Shown here: positions 7,021 to 12,428 of the stretch, in pieces
How positions within the stretch are numbered: the first letter of the stretch is position 1
How the letters are laid out: each line of letters starts with the position of its first letter
Assembly: GCA_021807845.1 (NCBI GenBank)
Contig: JAKBCM010000027.1
Span: 1-12,428, forward strand
Reading direction: 5' to 3'
From: Pseudomonadota bacterium
GTDB taxonomy: Bacteria > Pseudomonadota > Gammaproteobacteria > Legionellales > Legionellaceae
DNA: 12,428 bases
The notes under the pieces: generated by a model
Database searches by the model: none
What the model was told of the DNA's origin: nothing
What the model saw: the letters and a program-made list of their open reading frames with translations, nothing else
Made by a program: the position numbers and the translations under genes

Positions 7021-8093
7021 CCTTGCTGGATGAATATAATGCCGCAGTGAAAAGCGGTGAAATCAATCATGACGAGGGACAACGAGAGGTGTTGGTGCAT
7101 TTACAAAGGGTGGCTGATGAGCTCAGAAAATCCTCTGCTTGGTACGGTCGATGGCGAACAACCCTAATCAAGGGCGTTTATTTACACGGACCTGTGGGGG
7201 TGGGGAAAACTTATCTTGGCGATTTATTTTACCAACAAGTGAGTCATCATCATAAAGCTCGATTTCATTTTCATCATTTTATGCAACAAATTGATGCCAA
7301 GTTAAGAAGTTTACAAGGCAAAAAAGATCCATTGAAACAGATTGCCAAGCAGCTTGCCAAAAAGATCAAACTGTTGTGCTTTGATGAGTTCATGGTGTAT
7401 GACGTAGCTTATGCGATGATATTAGCTGAGCTCCTCCAAGCTCTTTTTAAAGAAGGTATTGTTTTGGTTGCAACCTCCAATATTCCTCCAGATAAACTTT
7501 ATCTAAATGGTCCGCAAAGAGACCGATTTTTGCCTGCAATAGAGTTGATTCAAGAGCATTGTGAAGTCTTAACTTTGGCAGAAAAGAGGGATTATCGATT
7601 GGGCCGTACTCCATTGCAGCATGCTTATCTTTTTCCATTGGATCAAAAAGTGCTGCAGATCATGAGTGAACAATTTTCGGCGATTGCCTCTAACATACAA
7701 GAGGGACTTATCCTGTCGGTGCAAAATCGCATGATCCCCTCTGTAAAATGCTCAGATCGTGCCGTTTGGTTTCAGTTTGATAATATTTGTAATATGCCAA
7801 GGTCTCAATTAGATTATCTTGAGATAGCGGATCGTTTTGATACGGTATTTCTGAGTGATATTCCATCGTTAACAAAAAACGATACGCTCAAGGTTATTTT
7901 ATTCATCCATTTCATCGATGTGATGTATGACAGAGGGATCCAGCTCGTTATTTCAGCAGCAAGAGAGCTTAAAGCACTCTACGTAGAGGGTGAAATGGTT
8001 CATGAATTCCAACGGACTTTGAGTCGACTAGAGGAAATGCAATCGGCAGATTATGGCCAAAGACATCAACGCCGACTAAATTCATCATTTTAG
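7017..8093 (+). CDS. zapE: ZapE / AFG1-family P-loop ATPase (cell division protein)
   Basis: 358-residue AAA-type ATPase. ZapE in E. coli associates with the Z ring and acts in constriction under some growth conditions; the eukaryotic relative AFG1/LACE1 is mitochondrial. Motifs: HGPVGVGKT at 57-65 (Walker A, K64), FHHFMQ at 85-90, LLCFDEF at 119-125 (Walker B, D123-E124), VATSN at 151-155 (sensor 1), GPQRDRFLP at 165-173 (Arg-finger region) and DYRLG at 192-196. Length is typical. Start chosen at the ATG overlapping the hydrolase stop, with a strong GGAGG at 7006-7010. Second gene of the hydrolase-zapE pair. Its end is only 5 bp from the core of the Fur box that serves feoA. Confidence 0.93.
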   Translation: MTLLDEYNAAVKSGEINHDEGQREVLVHLQRVADELRKSSAWYGRWRTTLIKGVYLHGPVGVGKTYLGDLFYQQVSHHHKARFHFHHFMQQIDAKLRSLQGKKDPLKQIAKQLAKKIKLLCFDEFMVYDVAYAMILAELLQALFKEGIVLVATSNIPPDKLYLNGPQRDRFLPAIELIQEHCEVLTLAEKRDYRLGRTPLQHAYLFPLDQKVLQIMSEQFSAIASNIQEGLILSVQNRMIPSVKCSDRAVWFQFDNICNMPRSQLDYLEIADRFDTVFLSDIPSLTKNDTLKVILFIHFIDVMYDRGIQLVISAARELKALYVEGEMVHEFQRTLSRLEEMQSADYGQRHQRRLNSSF

Positions 8094-8097
8094 CAAA

Positions 8098-8117
8098 TGA
8101 GAATGATTATCGATACC
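8098..8117 (+). promoter_or_regulatory. Fur box upstream of feoABC
   Basis: TGAGAATGATTATCG (8098-8112) matches 13 of 15 positions of the 7-1-7 Fur consensus TGATAATNATTATCA. The 19-base window 8099-8117 matches 14 of 19 of the classic iron box. It sits 51 bp before feoA. A 6-bp inverted repeat CAAATG/CATTTG (8094-8099, 8117-8122) frames it. Fur with ferrous iron would repress the operon when iron is plentiful. Confidence 0.8.
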
Positions 8118-8136
8118 ATTTGTGTTAAACTATATT
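8107..8136 (+). promoter_or_regulatory. Candidate feo promoter overlapping the Fur box
   Basis: TATATT at 8131-8136 is a fair -10 box (4 of 6). A poor -35 (TTATCG, 8107-8112) lies 18 bases upstream inside the Fur box. TTGTGT at 8120-8125 is an alternative -35, paired with a weaker -10 near 8143-8148. Either way the Fur site overlaps or directly flanks the promoter, as expected for repression. Confidence 0.35.
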
Positions 8137-8162
8137 TTTCATGATGCATAGTCAAATAGGAT

Positions 8163-8393
8163 ATGTTAACAATCGCAGATTTTCTCAATGGTGATCGCGT
8201 TCGGCTGATTGATTTCGGTCAAACAGATGTTATTTACCGACAAAAATTGTTGTCATTGGGGATTACTCGTGGTGTTGAGATTCAAGTCATACGAGTAGCT
8301 CCTTTGGGTTGCCCTATTCAAGTTGAAGTGCGTGGAACATCAGTTGCCTTACGCAAGAATGAAGCCTGTTATTTACAGTGGGAGCGTGTATGA
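8163..8393 (+). CDS. feoA: FeoA, small SH3-like ferrous iron transport protein
   Basis: 76-residue cytosolic SH3-fold protein that works with FeoB in ferrous iron uptake. The match to E. coli FeoA is clear: YRQKLLSLGITRG at 25-37 and VIRVAPLGCPIQVEVRG at 42-58 are the family core, followed by ALRKNEA at 62-68. Length is typical (E. coli about 75). The ATG at 8163 has only a weak, close AGGA ribosome site, which may keep FeoA expression low or point to an unmapped leader. Its TGA overlaps the FeoB ATG (ATGA), indicating coupling. First gene of the Fur-controlled operon. Confidence 0.95.
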   Translation: MLTIADFLNGDRVRLIDFGQTDVIYRQKLLSLGITRGVEIQVIRVAPLGCPIQVEVRGTSVALRKNEACYLQWERV

Positions 8394-10672
8394 CCCAGGT
8401 CATGTTGGTGGGTAATCCTAATTCTGGTAAAACTTCATTATTCAATGCGCTCACCGGTGATAGGCAGCGGGTGGGTAATTGGCCTGGGGTTACGGTAGAA
8501 AAAAAAACAGGACTGTTTACCATCTTTCATGAAGAGATCAAAATCACTGATCTGCCTGGCCTTTATTCTTTGGTTTCTTCGAATGAGAGTTCTAGTCAAG
8601 ATGCACAGATTGCATCCCGCGCTGTGATCACTCAAGAGGCCGATATATTAATTAATGTGTTAGATGCATGCCATTTGGAGCGTCATTTATATCTGACGAC
8701 ACAATTGTTGGAGTTGGGTCAGCCTTTGATTGTTGTGCTTAATATGATAGATCTTGCTGTTCTGAAAGGGATTACAATTGACCCTCAGGCTTTATCTAAG
8801 CAATTGAATTGTCCTGTCGTGGTGATGCAAGCACATCGAAGCATAGGGATAGCCGAATTACAGCAAGCCATTTTAAGTTTGAGTGATCGGAAGTCTTCTT
8901 ATGAAAAGGGGAGTGATGAGAACAGGCTTTTTCCATTGGCACTTCCAGCCTCAGTTCAAGAGGTATTATCAACACTAGAGTCGTTTTTGCTTTTGCATGA
9001 CTATCCTTCTCATCTTGTTCAATACATCGCTTGTCGTGTGCTCGAAGGTGATACGATATTGATGAAAGAAGAAGATAAATCTTTTTTAGAGCGCTTCAGA
9101 ACGATGAAAGATCTCGATGTGCTTATGGCTGATGCTCGCTATCATCGTGTGCATGAGGTGGTCACTTTGGTTCAGAAGAAGCGCTCTGATGCGAGTGAGT
9201 ACTTTACTGCAAAGTTAGATAGGATTGTGTTGCATCGATTTTGGGCGCTACCCATATTTTTTGCCATGATGTATGTGATGTTTTTGTTTGCAATCAATAT
9301 AGGGGGAGCTTTTCAAGATTTTTTTGATATCAGTACCAATGCTATTTTTGTAGAAGGCAGTGCATGGTTGCTCAATGAACTTCATATGCCTAAATGGCTC
9401 GTTGCTTTGTTTGCAAATGGAGTGGGCAAGGGAATCAATACAACTTTGACCTTTATCCCTGTGATTGCATCCATGTTTTTCTTTCTATCCCTGTTGGAAA
9501 CTTCAGGTTATATGGCCCGGGCAGCATTTGTGGTCGATAAGGTCATGCAAAAACTTGGCTTGCCCGGAAAGGCTTTTGTCCCGATGATTGTGGGTTTTGG
9601 TTGTAACGTTCCTGCAATCATGGCCGCACGAACCTTAGACTCTTCCCAAGATAAACTGTTGACTGTATTGATGAGTCCATTTATGTCGTGTAGTGCACGT
9701 TTGACTATTTATGCGGTATTTGTGACGGCATTTTTTCCACATGGTGGACAAAATATTGTGTTTTCGCTTTATCTGGTTGGGATCCTCATGGCAATCTTGA
9801 CTGGATTTTTGTTGAGAAAAACGATGTTACAAGGCAAAGCTTCTCCTCTTATTTTGGAATTGCCTTCCTATCATCGACCTACCTTACACCGATTAATGAA
9901 AGAAACGTCTTTGCGATTGCGTTATTTCATTTGGCGGGCAGGTAAAGTGATTGTTCCTGTCTGTGTGGTTCTTGGAGGGATGAACGCATTGACTATTCAT
10001 GGGAGTGTCTCTATGGGGGAAATTGGCCATGAATCGGTATTATCCCTCATTGGTCAATGGTTAACTCCTATTTTTTCTCCCATGGGCATTTATGGTGATA
10101 ACTGGCCAGCCACGGTAGGTTTATTGTCTGGGATGCTGGCCAAAGAGGTGGTTGTCGGCTCTTTAAGTACGTTATACGCACAGTTAGGAAACACCATTGA
10201 ACCTTCAACCATCGTGCACTTTGACTTCATTGGCGCATTGCAAACGGCTCTTTGGTCAATCCCTCATAATCTAGCTGGGTTAGGTGACGCTTTGATGAAT
10301 CCAATCCTTGCGAGTGCTCGCAAAAGCCTCGTATCTCAGTCTACCTATGGCGTGATGTATCAACATTTTGACGGCAAAATAGGGGCCTATGCCTACTTAC
10401 TTTTTATTTTACTCTACATTCCCTGTGTATCGACCATGGCTGCTATCAAACAAGAAGCTAGCCGCCGACTCATGTGCTTTTCAATCACTTGGTCATTGAT
10501 TGTTGCGTATGTAGTGGCCGTCTTGTTTTATCAGCTGATGACCATGATGCGTCATCCAGAGCAAACCATCCTATGTGTTTTAAGCGCTGTCTTTTTTACA
10601 TTGCTCCTGGGGATTGTTTTTAGACTGTTGAACAAGGGAGCAGGAGGTCAGAATGCTGCTGCAACTCATTGA
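8390..10672 (+). CDS. feoB: FeoB, ferrous iron transport GTPase/permease
   Basis: Inner-membrane ferrous iron transporter, 760 residues, full length. The cytosolic N-terminal G domain has G1 GNPNSGKT at 8-15, the switch with T35 (NWPGVTVE at 30-37), G3 DLPG at 54-57 and G4 NMID at 118-121. A helical domain follows to about residue 270. The membrane part begins near 282 and holds the two gate motifs, GFGCNVPA at 402-409 (C405) and PFMSCSARLTIY at 430-441 (C434), plus IPCVSTM at 677-683 (C679). These cysteine positions agree closely with the E. coli protein. I chose the ATG at 8390 over an in-frame GTG at 8378 because family members start just before the G1 strand, a GGGAG ribosome site precedes it, and it gives the ATGA overlap with feoA. 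Confidence 0.97.
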   Translation: MTQVMLVGNPNSGKTSLFNALTGDRQRVGNWPGVTVEKKTGLFTIFHEEIKITDLPGLYSLVSSNESSSQDAQIASRAVITQEADILINVLDACHLERHLYLTTQLLELGQPLIVVLNMIDLAVLKGITIDPQALSKQLNCPVVVMQAHRSIGIAELQQAILSLSDRKSSYEKGSDENRLFPLALPASVQEVLSTLESFLLLHDYPSHLVQYIACRVLEGDTILMKEEDKSFLERFRTMKDLDVLMADARYHRVHEVVTLVQKKRSDASEYFTAKLDRIVLHRFWALPIFFAMMYVMFLFAINIGGAFQDFFDISTNAIFVEGSAWLLNELHMPKWLVALFANGVGKGINTTLTFIPVIASMFFFLSLLETSGYMARAAFVVDKVMQKLGLPGKAFVPMIVGFGCNVPAIMAARTLDSSQDKLLTVLMSPFMSCSARLTIYAVFVTAFFPHGGQNIVFSLYLVGILMAILTGFLLRKTMLQGKASPLILELPSYHRPTLHRLMKETSLRLRYFIWRAGKVIVPVCVVLGGMNALTIHGSVSMGEIGHESVLSLIGQWLTPIFSPMGIYGDNWPATVGLLSGMLAKEVVVGSLSTLYAQLGNTIEPSTIVHFDFIGALQTALWSIPHNLAGLGDALMNPILASARKSLVSQSTYGVMYQHFDGKIGAYAYLLFILLYIPCVSTMAAIKQEASRRLMCFSITWSLIVAYVVAVLFYQLMTMMRHPEQTILCVLSAVFFTLLLGIVFRLLNKGAGGQNAAATH

Positions 10673-10868
10673 TTTTATCCGTATTCAGAAAGTGGTGAGC
10701 ATGGAGCAACTGGTTCGTGAATTCCATATTGAGAAAGAAGCATTACAACCGATGTTAGATATTTGGATTGGGCGTGGACAAATCCGCATATCTGAAGACA
10801 AGATAGCTTGTAAAAGTAGTTGTGTTCGTTGTGATACGAAGTCTGTTTTACTCTACATCAATGATTGA
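10653..10868 (+). CDS. feoC: FeoC, winged-helix regulator of the Feo system
   Basis: 71-residue FeoC-type protein. Residues 1-50 fit a small winged helix (helices around 3-12, 17-25 and 28-40, then the wing GQIRISEDKIAC). The wing is followed by C53, C57 and C60 (CKSSCVRC), the spacing at which family members bind an Fe-S cluster or metal; the fourth cysteine seen in some homologues is missing. FeoC is known to interact with FeoB and, in some bacteria, to protect it from proteolysis. An excellent AGGAGG ribosome site (10642-10647) lies inside the feoB 3' end, and the genes overlap by 20 bp. Its stop overlaps the convergent MFS gene by 11 bp, leaving no room for a terminator. Confidence 0.88.
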   Translation: MLLQLIDFIRIQKVVSMEQLVREFHIEKEALQPMLDIWIGRGQIRISEDKIACKSSCVRCDTKSVLLYIND

Positions 10869-12054
10869 CTTCATCAGGTGTCCATGCTGCCAAGAATTTC
10901 CAGGCGCAAAGCGAAAAAGCCCCCAGGATGACCAATGTAACCGCTAATAAGTATTCACTATTCGCAGCTATTGCAGCCATCAAAGTGCTGATAAGTGCTG
11001 CACTTAAATCTTGCAAGCAACCAAATAAAGCGCCTGTTGTTCCAGCCATTTTGGGGAAAGGATCAAAAGCGCCTGCAAACGCATTGATGAAGATAAATCC
11101 TGCTCCTATACTAAAAATAAAAATGGGTAAAATAATAGACAAGACACTTAAGTACCCATATAACACAAATCCCAGCATGATAAGACCAGCCAGGAACATG
11201 ATGATGGCGCCCCATAATACCATCAGAGCGATGCCTTTACGTAACACGAGTTTGCTGTTAATAAATCCACTGATAAAAATAGCGCCTGCTGTATAAAAGG
11301 CGAGCCAACCATACTGTACGGGAGAAAGGCCCAGTCGTTCTTGCAATAAAAAAGGTGCGATGGTCAAGAAGCCAATGAGGCCGGCACCTGCAAAAGATGC
11401 ACAAAGCGTATAGCCCATAAATATCCGACTACACAGTAATGTCTTATAGTTTCGTATCATGACAGCTATTTTTGTTGCATCAGGATTACAGTAAAGATTT
11501 GTTTCAGGCAGAATGAAATAGGTTAATACAAGCGCTGTGATGGCAAAAATCAGTAACAGTAAAAAATTGGCTCGCCAGCCTAGATATTCTTGAATGTAGC
11601 CGCCAAGCGTGGGGGATAAAGCGAGTACAATCACACTGACCATTCCAATATAAGAGCCCATCTTGGCAAGTAATCGGTCGGTTAATAAATCTCTTGCCAA
11701 AGAGCGACCCACTGAATTAAAACAACCAATGCCAAATCCCTGAATAAAACGCCCGATAATCAATACAGTTGAAAAAGGCGCAAAAAAACAAATCAGGCTA
11801 CCAACAGCACTGAGCCCGACCCCAAAAAGAATCGGATTTTTACGACCGATGCGATCTGAGATAGGTCCATAGAATAGGTGGGATAAACCAATACCAAGCA
11901 TATATATGGACAAAGTGAGCTGAATAGTTTCAGCTTGGCTTGCAAAGTCCTTGGTGATTGCTGGTAGTGAAGGGATGTATAGGTCTGTTGTCATCTGCAA
12001 TAGCGCGATGAGAAATAAGATAAGTGTTAATAAAGTAGGAGTTATTTTTTGCAT
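10858..12054 (-). CDS. Bcr/CflA-type major facilitator superfamily efflux carrier
   Basis: 398-residue inner-membrane proton-driven carrier with about 12 predicted helices. Typical of the 12-helix drug:H+ antiporters: TTDLYIPSLP at 22-31 at the end of helix 1 (D24, a Bcr/CflA hallmark), motif A GPISDRIGRKNPI at 63-75 between helices 2 and 3, RFIQGFG at 102-108 (motif B with its Arg), SPTLGGYIQEYLGWR at 147-161 (motif C region) and LPETN at 182-186. Substrates in this family include bicyclomycin, chloramphenicol, sulfonamides and small peptides; the substrate here cannot be told. Start ATG with an AAAGG site about 9 bases upstream. Convergent to feoC and divergent from the MarC-like start; no sign that it belongs to the iron operon. 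Confidence 0.9.
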   Translation of the reverse strand: MQKITPTLLTLILFLIALLQMTTDLYIPSLPAITKDFASQAETIQLTLSIYMLGIGLSHLFYGPISDRIGRKNPILFGVGLSAVGSLICFFAPFSTVLIIGRFIQGFGIGCFNSVGRSLARDLLTDRLLAKMGSYIGMVSVIVLALSPTLGGYIQEYLGWRANFLLLLIFAITALVLTYFILPETNLYCNPDATKIAVMIRNYKTLLCSRIFMGYTLCASFAGAGLIGFLTIAPFLLQERLGLSPVQYGWLAFYTAGAIFISGFINSKLVLRKGIALMVLWGAIIMFLAGLIMLGFVLYGYLSVLSIILPIFIFSIGAGFIFINAFAGAFDPFPKMAGTTGALFGCLQDLSAALISTLMAAIAANSEYLLAVTLVILGAFSLCAWKFLAAWTPDEVNH

Positions 12055-12087
12055 TGAGAGCCTTTGTTCAACCTCTTTAAATGCTGC

Positions 12088-12116
12088 AATGTAGCTTATA
12101 ATTAAAAAGTTAGCAA
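12088..12116 (-). promoter_or_regulatory. Candidate promoter for the MFS carrier gene
   Basis: On the minus strand TTGCTA (4 of 6 to the -35 consensus) and TACATT (4 of 6 to the -10) are separated by 17 bases, about 34 bases before the ATG. A plausible sigma-70 promoter of moderate quality. Confidence 0.35.
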
Positions 12117-12150
12117 AGAAAAGCCGTGAAGAGCGTGTGATTAAATGATA

Positions 12151-12178
12151 TTGTAATTCAAGGTGTATTGGATATTTT
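12151..12178 (+). promoter_or_regulatory. Candidate promoter for the MarC-like start
   Basis: TTGTAA (12151-12156) and TATTTT (12173-12178) are each 4 of 6 to consensus with 16-base spacing. They lie about 22 bases before the ATG at 12200, which would give a short leader carrying GGAG at 12185-12188. Confidence 0.25.
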
Positions 12179-12199
12179 CCAAATGGAGTCTTAAAGCAA

Positions 12200-12428
12200 A
12201 TGGAGTTGATACAAGCAATTCTTCTTTCTTTCGCGGCCCTTTTCCCTGTTGTGAATCCGATTGGATCGTCGATTATTTTTCTTGCTTTGGTACCAGATGC
12301 TTCCGAACAAGAAATTCAAAAATCAATTAATGCAATCCTGGATATCCATAATGCTACTGTCATTGCCATTGCTCATCGTCTCTCAACTATTAAACATATG
12401 GACAGGATTATTGTTATTGAAGATGGAA
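12200..12428 (+). CDS. Partial chimeric ORF: MarC-family N-terminus joined to ABC-exporter ATPase C-terminus
   Basis: 76 codons run off the window edge. Residues 1 to about 33 are a MarC/UPF0056 N-terminus: first membrane helix with FAALFPVVNPIGSS at 11-24, the hallmark of that family of inner-membrane proteins. From about residue 35 the sequence becomes the distal end of an ABC exporter nucleotide-binding domain: SEQEIQKSI (the stretch after the D-loop), then VIAIAHRLST at 54-63 with the H-loop His59, then DRIIVIEDG at 68-76. Walker A, Q-loop, LSGGQ signature and Walker B are all absent, and the remaining MarC helices are missing. The switch falls near 12296-12307, in frame. Start ATG with GGAG 11 bases upstream. 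The most economical reading is a mis-joined read or contig end; a real gene fusion or deletion is possible. Confidence 0.6.
   Translation, partial: MELIQAILLSFAALFPVVNPIGSSIIFLALVPDASEQEIQKSINAILDIHNATVIAIAHRLSTIKHMDRIIVIEDG

Noticed and set aside
8094..8122. Intrinsic terminator after zapE from the CAAATG/CATTTG repeat
   Set aside because: The stem is only 6 bp, has a 17-base loop and lacks a T tract. It is better read as flanking the Fur box.
8378..8389. A GTG start for FeoB four codons earlier
   Set aside because: The ATG at 8390 has a better-placed GGGAG, gives the ATGA overlap and matches the family N-terminus.
10865..11296. A 143-codon + strand frame after feoC
   Set aside because: It is entirely antisense to the MFS carrier, whose motifs are clear. 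Composition looks like a mirrored membrane protein.

Overview
The window reads as chromosomal DNA of a gammaproteobacterium with moderate to low GC (roughly 40 to 45% by eye). The evidence is a FeoA-FeoB-FeoC ferrous iron operon (FeoC is largely gammaproteobacterial), a ZapE-type division ATPase, PanB/PanC and a Bcr/CflA-type efflux carrier. The feel is of the Legionella/Coxiella group, but that is an inference from composition and gene style. No tRNA, rRNA, CRISPR array or insertion sequence was seen.

Layout. At the left edge a 3' gene part of unknown function (+) meets panC tail to tail, and the two share a CTAG stop. On the minus strand, panB and panC form a pantothenate operon, preceded by a possible 30-codon leader ORF whose stop overlaps the panB start. 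Next on the minus strand is the most unusual gene: a protein of 1309 residues with an N-terminal membrane and rhodanese region, more membrane helices, a long unrecognised middle, a PEP-synthase-type phosphohistidine domain and, last, a PEP-synthase-type ATP-grasp domain. That domain order is the reverse of PEP synthase and PPDK and resembles plant glucan water dikinases. There is no PEP/pyruvate-binding barrel.

Divergent from it, a small alpha/beta hydrolase is translationally coupled to zapE. A terminator-like hairpin sits directly against the hydrolase start codon. A strong Fur box then precedes feoA-feoB-feoC, a tightly overlapping operon whose products form and regulate the ferrous iron transporter. 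feoC meets the MFS carrier gene tail to tail with an 11-bp overlap.

At the right edge, divergent from the MFS gene, a MarC-family N-terminus runs in frame into the C-terminal end of an ABC-exporter ATPase. This is either an assembly chimera at a contig end or a genuine recombination product. Intergenic DNA is scarce. The three larger gaps (2072-2269, 6200-6357 and 12055-12199) are each under 300 bp and hold the putative regulatory elements listed.
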